Shown here: piece by piece, positions 26,526 through 36,382 of the stretch
Layout: each line of letters opens with the position of its first letter
Position numbering within the stretch: the stretch's first letter is position 1
Assembly: GCA_030068145.1 (NCBI GenBank)
Contig: JAPJBO010000138.1
Location: 1-64,000 of the forward strand
DNA: 64,000 nt
Direction of reading: 5' to 3'
Origin: Diplonema papillatum
Lineage: Eukaryota > Euglenozoa > Diplonemea > Diplonemida > Diplonemidae
Made by a program: the position numbers and the translations under genes
The notes under the pieces: generated by a model
What the model was told of the DNA's origin: nothing
Seen by the model: only the letters and a program-made list of their open reading frames with translations
Databases searched by the model: none

Positions 26526-29500
26526 CTACTTCCTGGCCTTTGAGCCACGCTTTGAAGCAGGCTTTCCTGCTGGTCTCCTGCGTTTCTTCGGCGGTGGACG
26601 GGAATCCGAGGATGTCTCCGGGGATGTCGGCGTTGAGCTACGGGAATCCGAGGATGTCTCCGGGGATGTCGGCGTTGAGCTACCGGAGGTCGAAGCATCG
26701 CTGTGTGTTCTTCTCTTTCCTGCTTTTTTCGCCGTCGTCTTCTTTGGGCCCGCCTTCTTTGGTGCTGGAGTCTCCTGCTCCTGCTCAGCCGCTGCCTTTC
26801 TCTTCCGATTCAGGCGCCATGCAGCCAGCTCGTCGTGTGTCAAGAAGATCCGCTGCTCTTGTGTGTGAAGCAGGTTTCTCGGGATCTTGGCAAGCAGCTC
26901 CGGTGGGAAAGGCCCGAGGTGGACCTGGAAGTGCCCGACGTATTTCACTGTCCGCGGGAGCTCGGCTGGGATGGTGTCATCGGGCCCGTCATCGTCGGTT
27001 GGGGTGGGCATGAACTCGTCGGTTTCTGTTTCACTCACCAGGTACACCGTTCCAGTGGCCCCGTCTCCTCCAATGGGTGTCGTTACCTGGAGGCGGAACT
27101 CCCCCTTCTCGTTGACACACAACAGGTGGATCTCGACCCCAAAAAGCTGGCAGACGTAGTTGACCACCAGTTGGTCCGCAAACTTCTTGGCGGCACGGTG
27201 GTAATTCTGCCATTCGGAGACCGACTTCCTGCTTTGGTCCATGACGGCCCGGGTGAAATCTTGCCACGCGGTACCCTCCGTGAACCGTGGCTGGACGTTC
27301 GCGAAGATGTGCTTGCGCAACTGCATATGCCCCTTCCCCCCTCGATACGCGCGGAAGAGTGGGAACTCTGTCCTTACCATGGCATGGTAAAAACAGTTCC
27401 CATCCCCTTCGACATCTTCCGGGGAGAATCCCGGGTACTCCGCCGCTAACCACTTGACGTGGGCGTGTGGTGATGCAAGGATAACGCCGTCGGGTGGGAC
27501 GTTGGGCTTCCCGGGGACAGCTTCCGAGCCTCCTGCTCTGTTTCGCTTCGCCTTGCGTGCGGCCAACTCCGCAGTCCGAGCGGCCTTCAAGCGCGCCACA
27601 TCCGCTTTGTGGGCGCGGATATCGGAAGCAGAAGCATGGCACGTCCTTTTGTCGTGGCCGACAACGCCACATTCTCCACAACGGCGAGGTTCCTTCTGCA
27701 CGACCGCGCCAGTGTTCTCCGTTCTCTCGGGTATGCGGCTATTCTTCGGTCGACCTCCCGACCTGTGGCATGTCATGCCAACCGTCTTGTCGTCGACGTC
27801 GTCGGCGTGTTGCCTGTCGATGAGGGGAGGGAAGTGGTGGGAGTACGTTTCTCTCATGGCCTCCACCGTGTACACCAGTGGGGCGAGGGTGTCAATGGGG
27901 TGCCCCTGGTTTTGCACCATGCGACACACCCGTGTAATGTGTCCACAGGGCATGCGATCTACGGTCCACTTGTTGCACGAGCAGGTCCACCGCCCGTCCA
28001 CAGACCGAGGAACGGTTGGCGACTGGACGTGCACCTCGAAAGCGACCCCCCCTTCTTTCACTTCGTAAACCCCGTTACCCCCGGATGGCGGAAGAACCTG
28101 CAACGAGAGGGCGAGAAGGCCACCGTGCCTCGTGTCGAAACGCGGAAGGAGGCGCTCGTCAAAGTCGGAGTGCGCGTAAAGCGCCGCCTTTTCTGCGAAT
28201 CGTGTCATCAGCTGGGTCCGGATGTAGTCGAACGCGTGCACAACGCACCCAATCCACCTTGATGCGTCCAACGCGTTGTTCAATGACTCCGCCACATTCG
28301 ATGTGGTGTGGCAGAGCTTGGGGTAGTGGGGATCGGCGAAGGCACGGGCCCACTGTTCCTTGATGCGGTCCAGCTTCAAGGCAAGTTCAGGTTTCTTCTG
28401 TCGAACTTCGGCCATCACCGCCTCGTAGCGCTCGGGAGTTTCGGCCTTACACGCGTGCCGCAAGATTTCTTTCAGTGCAACCGTGATATCGGGCTTTCTG
28501 AAGAGGTGTTCGCTGCACAGATAGTGCTTTGCTTCGGGGAACACCTTCTTGAGTGCACTCTCCAGTGCACACCCCTCGTCAGAAATGACGGTGCGGTAGT
28601 CACCCGCACTGTCTTTGAGCTGCTCGAGAAAAAAATCGCAGCAGGTGTTGTTCTCCCCAACTGCCAAACAGTGGGCAACATCTAGCAGCTGTCCATCTGG
28701 GTCGATGGTGGACCCCGCCAGCATTGTGCCCCTGTTGCCGTTTTTGCGGAAGGCCCCATCCACAAACAGAATGTTGTGTCCGATGGCCTTCTGCTTCTTA
28801 GCTGCAAAAATGCAGGGCTCAAACGCAACGAAGGCTGCGATGAGCACCCCTGGCTCGTCTGGTGGCTGGCCAACACCAACAACCTCGGTGACGTACTCGT
28901 CACCGCACTTGCGAAGCAAGGCACAGTGACTGCCTGGCATCACGCGTCGCACGTCCAGCATCCACCCCCGCAGCTTCTCATATCCGACAAGGGTCTCGCC
29001 ATACACGTCCTTTATGGCTTTATTCCGTGCCCTGTTGGTCATGTGATACGGCAGAGCCGCCGACCCCGCACAAGAGACCGCGAGGTGGGCAGCCACCTCC
29101 TTGGACTTCGCCTTCGGGCCGTACTCCCGGACAAAGGAAACAGCCTCGGCAGCGGCCTCTTTTTGGCTCATAAGGAACGCCCGGCCCGACCCAGCTGCGA
29201 CACACGTGTGGTTTCTGATGCTGACCACCTTGTAGTGGCCCGCAGCTTTCCTGCACGCGAAGTGAAACGTGCAACCGTCCGTTTTGCACTTCTTCTCGCG
29301 GCGGTCCTTCCCTGCGTGGCCAGATTTGAGGCCCTTCTCCCCGATGCCGGATCCACTCCTCGAGTACAGAGCGGCTGCCGTGTTGAAGGCATCTCTGCTC
29401 AGATCGAGGTTGTCTCCCACCTTTTGTAGCGAAGGGTCTCGGGTGGTTCCTGGTGCCGCTGGGTTGCTGGTGCCATGTTCTGCCGTATCGTCGTTGGCTG

Positions 29501-30098
29501 GCGCCGGGTTGTTGGTGTTTGCTGGTGTCGGTGGTGACAGGTTGCTGGTGCTGCTAGTACTGGCTGGTGGTGCTGGGTTGCTGGTGTTGGCTGGTCTCGA
29601 GTTGCCGGTACGGGCTTGTGGTGCTGGGTTGCTGGCTGGTGTCGGTGGTGCCGAGTTCCTGGTGTTGGCTGGTTCCGGGTTGCTGGGGTTGCCAGTATTG
29701 GCTGGTGGTGCTGGGTTACTGGTGTTGACTGGTGTCGGTGCCGAGTTGCTGGTGTTGGATGGTGCCGAGTTGCTGGTGTTGGATGGTGCCGAGTTGCTGG
29801 TGTTGCCTGGTGTCGGTGGCGGGCTGCTGGTGTTGCCGACCGGGTCCTTGTAGGCCACCCCACATCTGCGAAACACCCTTTTGGTGACAATGTCGCTGCC
29901 CACCGCGCCGAGCAGCTGTGAGAACGTCACGTCGTGGAGGTCGTCAGCACAACGCACAGGAAGGCTCAAAATGGCTGCAATCTGCTCCGCCTTGCATGAC
30001 GCCTCCTGCAGCAGAAGAACAAACTCGTCGTCTGGAACCGGCATTTTTACACCACCAACCCACTGCCAGCCCCTCCTGCTCGATTTCTTGTTAATCAT
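26526..30098 (-). CDS. MULE transposase with SWIM, zinc knuckle and OTU protease
   Basis: 1190 residues from the ATG at 30098 (MINKKSS; the ATG at 30044, MPVPDDEF, is the alternative). The frame is open further upstream only through repeats. Domains: unknown N-terminus; a long low-complexity Asn/Ser/Pro/Thr repeat; a DNA-binding-like Cys/His patch (CKTDGCTFHFACRKAAGHY); MULE DDE core with FVDGAF (~444), ISDEG (~504) and SNVAESLN (~602); SWIM finger CSCNKWTVDRMPCGH (~710); zinc knuckle C-x2-C-x4-H-x4-C (~815); OTU protease with the DGNCF box (~899) and a late His (VGHFQVHLG). A basic tail ends the protein. The transposase cuts and joins element ends; the OTU role is inferred, perhaps protecting the protein from ubiquitin-dependent removal. 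The ORF is uninterrupted. Confidence 0.88.
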   Translation of the reverse strand: MINKKSSRRGWQWVGGVKMPVPDDEFVLLLQEASCKAEQIAAILSLPVRCADDLHDVTFSQLLGAVGSDIVTKRVFRRCGVAYKDPVGNTSSPPPTPGNTSNSAPSNTSNSAPSNTSNSAPTPVNTSNPAPPANTGNPSNPEPANTRNSAPPTPASNPAPQARTGNSRPANTSNPAPPASTSSTSNLSPPTPANTNNPAPANDDTAEHGTSNPAAPGTTRDPSLQKVGDNLDLSRDAFNTAAALYSRSGSGIGEKGLKSGHAGKDRREKKCKTDGCTFHFACRKAAGHYKVVSIRNHTCVAAGSGRAFLMSQKEAAAEAVSFVREYGPKAKSKEVAAHLAVSCAGSAALPYHMTNRARNKAIKDVYGETLVGYEKLRGWMLDVRRVMPGSHCALLRKCGDEYVTEVVGVGQPPDEPGVLIAAFVAFEPCIFAAKKQKAIGHNILFVDGAFRKNGNRGTMLAGSTIDPDGQLLDVAHCLAVGENNTCCDFFLEQLKDSAGDYRTVISDEGCALESALKKVFPEAKHYLCSEHLFRKPDITVALKEILRHACKAETPERYEAVMAEVRQKKPELALKLDRIKEQWARAFADPHYPKLCHTTSNVAESLNNALDASRWIGCVVHAFDYIRTQLMTRFAEKAALYAHSDFDERLLPRFDTRHGGLLALSLQVLPPSGGNGVYEVKEGGVAFEVHVQSPTVPRSVDGRWTCSCNKWTVDRMPCGHITRVCRMVQNQGHPIDTLAPLVYTVEAMRETYSHHFPPLIDRQHADDVDDKTVGMTCHRSGGRPKNSRIPERTENTGAVVQKEPRRCGECGVVGHDKRTCHASASDIRAHKADVARLKAARTAELAARKAKRNRAGGSEAVPGKPNVPPDGVILASPHAHVKWLAAEYPGFSPEDVEGDGNCFYHAMVRTEFPLFRAYRGGKGHMQLRKHIFANVQPRFTEGTAWQDFTRAVMDQSRKSVSEWQNYHRAAKKFADQLVVNYVCQLFGVEIHLLCVNEKGEFRLQVTTPIGGDGATGTVYLVSETETDEFMPTPTDDDGPDDTIPAELPRTVKYVGHFQVHLGPFPPELLAKIPRNLLHTQEQRIFLTHDELAAWRLNRKRKAAAEQEQETPAPKKAGPKKTTAKKAGKRRTHSDASTSGSSTPTSPETSSDSRSSTPTSPETSSDSRPPPKKRRRPAGKPASKRGSKARK

Positions 30099-30260
30099 AT
30101 GAGAACGGCCAAGGGTGTCAGAACGAAGAGCAAGAGCGCGAACAGTAGGCAAATCGCACAGTTGTACGACCCCGCACTCACCGGGAGCTTTGCGTGCCTT
30201 CGCTTTCAGTTCGAAGCGCGCACGACGCCATGACCCGTTGATCTGGCGCTTTTTGTGTGT

Positions 30261-30287
30261 CCAGGTTGCGCCTCCGGCGCAACCTGG
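30261..30287. other. Perfect GC-rich hairpin at the MULE / block 3 junction
   Basis: Arms CCAGGTTGCGCC and GGCGCAACCTGG (12 bp, perfect) with a 3-nt loop TCC. It marks the change from MULE-specific sequence to block 3. Confidence 0.8.
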
Positions 30288-30289
30288 CG

Positions 30290-31105
30290 TATGATGTGTT
30301 TTTTTGGCGTCAAAACCCCGTGTGAATTCACTTTTGATGGCTTTAATGAGGCTAAACACTCGAAATAGGCACTTTGGGGGGAATTTTTTTTGAAAGGGTC
30401 TCCCAACAAGAATTGTGGCATATGCGCGAAAAAACTGTTTTTTACAAATATATGCGCGAAAAAACTGTTTTTTACAAATATATGCGCGAAAAACTGTTTT
30501 TTTTACAAATATATGCGCGAAAAAACTAAAGCTGACAAACATATGCACCGCGCATATATTTGTCAATTTTAGTTTTTTCGCGCATATATTCGTAAAAAAA
30601 ACAGTTTTTCGCGCATACGTTTCGTATGCGCGCAGTTTTTTCGGCAGTTTATCGCGCATATATTTGTAAGTTTCCCAAAAATTTTGGTCAAAAATTTTGG
30701 TCAAAAATTTTGGGTCAAAATTTTTGGGTCAAAAATTTTGGGTCAAAAATTTGGTCAAAAATTTTGGGTAATATACCAGGATATGCGCGAAAAAACTAAA
30801 TTTACAAATATATGCGCAGTGCATATATTTGTAAATTTTAGTTTTTTCGCGCATATATTTGTAAAAAAAAACAGTTTTTTCGCGCATATATTTGTTAAAA
30901 AAACAGTGTTTTCGCGCATATATTTGTAAAAAACAGTTTTTTCGCGCATATATTTGTAAAAAAAAAAAACAGGGGTTTTTCGCGCACTACAAATACGTTT
31001 TCTCTGCAACAAAAAAGCAGTTTAACGAAAAAAAAACTACTTTTTCGGATAATCCGCAAGCCAGGGTGCACTCAACAGCTCAGCTGGTACTCCGCAGCTG
31101 TCCAG
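30290..31105. repeat. Foldback block 3 (full unit), right of the MULE
   Basis: Same order of parts as block 2, with small differences, ending in the same GCTGTCCAGGCC. The sequence after it diverges from that after block 2. Confidence 0.88.
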
Positions 31106-31169
31106 GCCGGAACCTGCGGGAATGGCGCCTTCAATTCACTCCAGCTTGTTTCTATCTGCAATGGGGGGT

Positions 31170-31250
31170 TTCTTCGCGAACAGTAGGCAAATCGCACAGT
31201 TGTACGACCCCGCACTCACCGGGAGCTTTGCGTGGCTTCGCTTTCAAGCG
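31170..31250. repeat. Duplicate of the MULE upstream flank
   Basis: About 80 bp nearly identical to 30130-30215 (CGAACAGTAGGCAAATCGCA and on). So a second, deleted MULE copy or a tandem duplication lies right of block 3. The stretch 31251-31574 holds no gene I can identify; it has a small inverted repeat (AAGCCAGG ... CCTGGCTT). Confidence 0.75.
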
Positions 31251-31588
31251 TTATTTGTGGATTAGAAGGTCGGTATTTTAAAGTCTCCGGTTGACCGTAG
31301 AGGCTTGAGTATGGCGGGGGGTTGAGAAAAGTGAGAGGGTGCAGCTCGTTTCGGGTGTTGTGTCACTCCGTTGTGAAACCTTGTGAAGTCCCCTAACGCG
31401 TTTAGGGGGTGCTTGGGATTGGTAGGGTGTGGTCGTTCTGCTACGGCGTGAAAAGCCAGGAAGTTTCGACGCTAATCTTCGACTCTTGATTAAGTTCACC
31501 GGGTTGCTCGTCCCGGTGCCTGGCTTTTCTTCTGGGTGGTTTCGTGTTGATCGGCGGCTGTGTGTTACGAGGCACGGATTAGGGGATG

Positions 31589-32010
31589 TAGTGTAGTAGT
31601 AGTATGTGTCGTCTGCCGAAGCAGCCGGAGACAGCAGGCGCAGGGGGCAGGTCTTGCTTTACAATTCTCTTCTTCATGGAGACCCGCCCCCGGCAATCCC
31701 GACTGTCCAATCACTGTCGAGAAAGGTTTGTGCCCTATAGTGATGAGGTGGTTGACCAGGCCCCCACGAAGCCTTATACACAACACGGCTACAACACGAG
31801 GATGCAACCCTGCTTAGGTGTGCACTCAGCCATCACAGGGCCTCAGATCTCGCTACTCGACCCGACACAGCTGCCACCCAGAAGGCCGCAGCAGTAACCT
31901 TCGCAATGAAAGCGCGCGGCTGAGTGTATGTAGGCGATCCATACAACAGCTGCATCAGACGCGGAGGTGACGCTGCTCACCTGCCAGTCTCACAACTGAC
32001 TGCTGCCCAC
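31589..32010. other. 422-bp segment between 14-bp direct repeats
   Basis: CGGATTAGGGGATG occurs at 31575-31588 and again at 32011-32024, as a target duplication would. The segment has no long ORF, no terminal inverted repeats and no A-tail inside the repeat, so its class is unknown. Confidence 0.45.
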
Positions 32011-32065
32011 CGGATTAGGGGATGAAAAAAGGAAAAAGAAATGGGGGAGAAAAAGAAGGGGGGGC

Positions 32066-32185
32066 ACTTTCTCAATAATTACTGCAGAGTTTGTTCCAAA
32101 TTTCTAAAATTCAAAACCCCCAATTTTTTTCCGGAAATTTTTTTTTGGCCATTTCCAAAAAGACACAAGGTTTTGACCCTGCATG
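32066..32185 (-). mobile_element. NTAN MITE, left end missing (by block 4)
   Basis: Right ~120 bp of a reverse-orientation MITE, ending in the intact terminal repeat. It is followed by the same GTACATCCG sequence as the copy at 25016-25208, so both belong to a larger duplicated unit. Confidence 0.82.
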
Positions 32186-32790
32186 GTACATCCGTTGTGG
32201 AACCTCTCGTTGTTTTTGGCATCATACACCCGAAATAGTCACTTTGTGGGCCCTACATTAGGATACGAACTTCATGGCATTTTTACAAATGTGTGAGTGT
32301 ATGTCATTTTGTACAGTACATTCATTGTGGACCCTATATTCTCGCGATGCTGTGTTTGGCGTCAAAACCCCGTCTGAATTCACTTTTGATGGCTATAATG
32401 AGGCTAAACACTCGAAATAGGCACTTTGGGGGGAAATTCTTTTGAAAGGGTCTCCCAACAAGAATTGTGGCATATGCGCAAAAAAACTGTTTTTTACAAA
32501 TATATGCGCGAAAAAACTGTTTTTTACAAATATATGCGCGAAAAACTGTTTTTTTTACAAATATATGCGCGAAAAAACTAAAACTGACAAACATATGCAC
32601 CGCGCATATATTTGTTAATTTTAGTTTTTTCGCGCATATATTTGTAAAAAAAACAGTTTTTCGCGCATACGTTTCGTATGCGCACAGTTTTTTCGGCAGT
32701 TTATCGCGCATATATTTGTAAGTTTCCCAAAAATTTTGGTCAAAATTTTGGGTCAAAATTTTTGGATCAAAATTTTGGGTTCAAAATTTT
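32186..32790. repeat. Foldback block 4 (left half)
   Basis: Same lead sequence and first foldback array as blocks 2 and 3, then four to five GGGTCAAAA units. It stops at about 32790, where the YR relic begins. Confidence 0.85.
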
Positions 32791-34048
32791 GAGTTGAAAG
32801 GGCAGCTGTTGACGTTTCCCCACCACCAGAGCCTCAAACCAGATCCGCCTCCCTAGCTATCACGACCGAAAGGTCGGCCAGACTTAAGGCGACCATCGAG
32901 GAGATCCTGCGGAAGGACAGCCTGACACCACAAGCAGCGGCAAAGCTTGTTGGTCAACTCAGCTTTGTTCAACAGAGCATGACCGGGTCGGTACATACAC
33001 CCGATACATTCAAGGCAGTACTCGACCGTAAACGTGGTAAAGCTGGGAGAACGACTATTTTCAGCTCAGGAGTGGTGGCAAGGAGCCATACTTCGATCCC
33101 AATTTCATCGGCGCATCGACTACAAAGCCATATTGTCACCGCGTACGCCTATGATCATCTACACCGACGCCACGCTGGGCACCCTCGGATTCTGCGTTTC
33201 GTACAAAGAGCATCGCTTTTACGGAAACGCGCTCTCTGCGGTAGACAGAACGAACCACCATAAGTATATCGTCGATCCCGCCGACCGTGACAACACCCAA
33301 CTGTACGAAACAGAAGCCGTCGTCTCGATTCAATGCTACTTGAACGACTTCCACGAGACCCTTTTTCCGGCTGCTATCCTCGAAGACAACTTTAACGTCT
33401 GTTCTCTTGCGACCCTCGTAAAGGGATACTCGCGGAACCAGTTATTCAACACCTTGCTTCGTAACTTCTGGCTCGAGGCAGTGTCCTCAGAATCGATGGA
33501 GGTGTGGCTAGAGAGGGTCGAAGCAGCGCATAATATTGCCGACCTTCCCTCCCGGCAAATGGGCCGCATCCGGTACCTCGAAGAATTAGGGTACCAGTAC
33601 GTGCCGAACTTCAAAAGTGTCCTCTTTACCCGAAGAATGCGGGATGTGCAAGCTGAGTCTCCCATCGTCCCGTGTTCCGATCTCACAACTCACTGTATCC
33701 GACACCGGCCAAATGCAAGTCGGGTCAATCTTCGCACCAACGCCTCTGCACCTGACCAACGTAGCCACGTCCACCTTTCCACCTCCTCCTCTCACAGTCA
33801 GCCGTAGTTAGAGCTTGAAAACTCGGTCAGCTTGACAAGATGCTTCTTCAATTAAAACGCTGAACAAAGGATGCGATCCTTGCGCTTGAATCAGGTGTTT
33901 ATAGCTTGCGCTTGTGACCCTTCTTCCAACGAACAATACATTCAACGTTGTTGGTCCCTATCTCCCTTACACCAGCAAATTGCCCTCGAGAACAACCTGC
34001 GACGCATCTCTCCTTCTGCGATGGGAACAAGTGACAGAGATCTGCGTT

Positions 34049-34280
34049 GGGAATGGAAACATCTCTGTCGGCTACCTGGATTTCTCATTTTCGGAGCGTA
34101 CCAGATGCATATTTAACACGAAAGGCTCTGGGTATCGCCCGATCTTTCCCATCGCAGACGAGCAGTCCCAAGCCGAAGACTCTCGAACGGACGAACCGCT
34201 TACAATGTGCAGCTCAGTGATTCGAGCCTGAGGAGCTCAATCACGCCCCCAAGTATGTAGAGTTGACCACGATAATAAAG
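34049..34280 (+). repeat. 232-bp repeat of the YR relic, internal copy
   Basis: One base different from 35477-35708. It ends GATAATAAAG and is followed by a 26-nt hairpin (34284-34309, 12-bp arms ACTTTCAGTTCT) and a segment found inverted at 17982-18104. Confidence 0.9.
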
Positions 34281-35476
34281 AAAACTTTCAGTTCTTTAGA
34301 ACTGAAAGTATTTTATTATCGATTAGTCAACCTCTACGACCGCTCAGGAAACGTCTTCGACGGAAGAACTCACGTACACCACGTACAGTGAAAGTTTCCC
34401 CCTCCCACCCACCCAACTGACAAACTGTCTGGACGCAAGTATCCGACTGGATCGGAGGTCATCGCCATGTTGAAAGCGGAGATGGAACGCGATGCAACCG
34501 AGGAGTCGGTGATAACTGACTTCACTGTGAGTCGAAAGCGCAAGTTGGAATACCTCGAGGGGCTGCCACCTCTGGCCGCTCGCGCGACAATCGATCAAGC
34601 CGTTCAATCGCTCACGGCATCCTCGGTCAAAGCGAGACGTGGCACCAATACTTCGTCGCAGTAAGGGCTTGGACGCACTACGCGGACCTTAAACGATGTC
34701 CCCACTTCCCCATTGACCCCGAAGAAATTCGTGGGTTCATAGCAATCCACACCAATGCGGACACCGCAGAGCGCACAATATCAGCGCTCGAGAAAGTCCA
34801 ACGGTTCTTGGGGATCAATTCTCCGCTCAGAGTTCCCTTGGTGAGAGAAGTAATTCGAGGGATAAGAGGGAGGCAGACCGGAAAACGAAAAATGGATGCT
34901 ATCACGTCGCGGCTTCTCGACAAAATTGTGGACATCCCCTGTTGCCGGCTCCAACCGTTCGTTAAACGAGTCTCGTCAGTTGGCAGTTCTATCGTACGTC
35001 TACTTGCTTCGCACCGGTGACGAAGCGATCCCGCTGAGACGCGGAATTGAGACTGACTCGCCAGTTAATGCGCTCCGGGACGTTAAAGAGACGAAAAGAC
35101 ACAGCGCAGTCTTTAAATTCCAACAGGAACTCTACATTGTTCTGAGAACGAGAAAGAACAACCAACAAGGTGACACCTTATCTAGGGGTTGCATTTGCAA
35201 CATGCCGGAGAAGAAGAAAGGATGGCGGGGGCTATGCCCCATTCATCACCTGTGGCCTCACATCCGAGATAGTGTTTCCAACAGCCTGTACAAGGGTGCT
35301 TCCGCAGGGGTGCCGCGCAGGTCACATAAATGACAGCAACCCAAAGCTGTGCATCCTCCTGAAGGCCGGAAGATGGACCTTTAAAGAGTACATTGAATGG
35401 TCAAGAGTCCGCAAAAGAGGCATGGAAACCATAGCCCAAGAAGACCAAGACACGGAAAGCGAATGAGTCAAGTGCA

Positions 35477-35708
35477 GGGAATGGAAACATCTCTGTCGGC
35501 TACCTGGATTTCTCATTTTCGGAGCGTACCAGATGCATATTTAACACGAAAGGCTCTGGGTATCGCCCGATCTTTCCCATCGCAGACGAGCAGTCCCAAG
35601 CTGAAGACTCTCGAACGGACGAACCGCTTACAATGTGCAGCTCAGTGATTCGAGCCTGAGGAGCTCAATCACGCCCCCAAGTATGTAGAGTTGACCACGA
35701 TAATAAAG
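35477..35708 (+). repeat. 232-bp repeat of the YR relic, right-end copy
   Basis: Second copy of 34049-34280. It marks the right boundary of the relic before the 30-bp array. Confidence 0.9.
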
Positions 35709-35719
35709 TGCTGTTGCGG

Positions 35720-35940
35720 CTATGAGGGAATTAAATTTGTTTTTGCTGGCTCGAAGGGAAATAAATTTGTTTTTGCTGGCTCGAAGGGAATTAAATTTGT
35801 TTTGCTGGCTCGAAGGGAAAAAGATTTGTTTCTGCTGGCTCGAAGGGAATAGAATTTGTTTTGCTGGCTCGAAGGGAATTAAATTTGTTTTTGCTGGCTG
35901 TTAGGGAATTTCAATTGTACCTGCTGGCTATAAGGTAAAT
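35720..35940 (+). repeat. 30-bp tandem array (about 7 units)
   Basis: Units like GGCTCGAAGGGAATTAAATTTGTTTTTGCT of 28-30 bp. Two related units stand at 20518-20558. Because 30 is a multiple of 3, the array keeps a frame open by accident. The stretch 35941-36382 that follows is the upstream region of the MATE gene, with no further ORF or clear promoter motif. Confidence 0.88.
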
Positions 35941-36382
35941 TGCTCTTAAAAATATGATGTGGGGGGCTTCAGATCTACTTCTAATGACACCTCAACTACA
36001 ATATGCTGTCGAAGACTATGCATATCTTTTGCACCGACGGCGACGAAGTCATCACGGGGCCGAACTCTTGCACGTTGCAATATTTGCAAACAACGAGCAG
36101 GAGTGAACTGAGAGTGCATTACCGGGATCAGTGTGGGAGACAGCCAGCCACCACCGGTTAGTGACTCAAACTGGCTGAAATCCTTTTCAGCACAACACTC
36201 TCAGCAATCTTCCGGCACTTCAGCACCTGCGTGCTCTTTGGGCACATTTCTCTCCGCTAAGCGCTCCTGCCTCGCGCATTGATAGCTGTTGTGCAAATCA
36301 CGAATCGAACAGGAAGTAAAGAAACCTGCCCAACGTACACCGAACCGTAGCCTTATTGTTGTGCTCACTCTCTACGCCACGC

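Larger units (their letters stand above)
25497..30990 (-). mobile_element. MULE-type DNA transposon with foldback-array ends
   Basis: A MULE transposase gene lies between two long arrays of the same 30-bp unit. The blocks are direct repeats of each other, but each holds units in both directions, so forward units on the left (25504-25610) can pair with reverse units on the right (30800-30970) as long terminal inverted repeats. Exact ends and a 9-bp-type target duplication, usual for MULEs, could not be fixed by eye. Confidence 0.6.
32796..35708 (+). mobile_element. Broken YR retroelement relic, RT/RNase H before YR
   Basis: A fossil with an RNase H-type stretch (about 33034-33807) followed by tyrosine-recombinase-like coding remnants (about 34440-35460). 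This is the Ngaro/DIRS order, unlike the element at 1099. Two 232-bp direct repeats (34049-34280 and 35477-35708) differ by one base. It is broken, lacks its left part, and has several breaks. It may be two overlapping truncated copies. The near-identity of its repeats suggests that the last event was not very old. Confidence 0.65.

Noticed and set aside
30099-30704. N-terminal extension of the MULE ORF
   Set aside because: The extension is a reading of the foldback array and block 3 lead sequence (repeats of FFTNICAKK-like words); the ATG at 30098 or 30044 is preferred.
31251-31574. Possible structured RNA with AAGCCAGG/CCTGGCTT arms
   Set aside because: No tRNA, 5S or other RNA consensus could be matched; the arms are too short to support a call.
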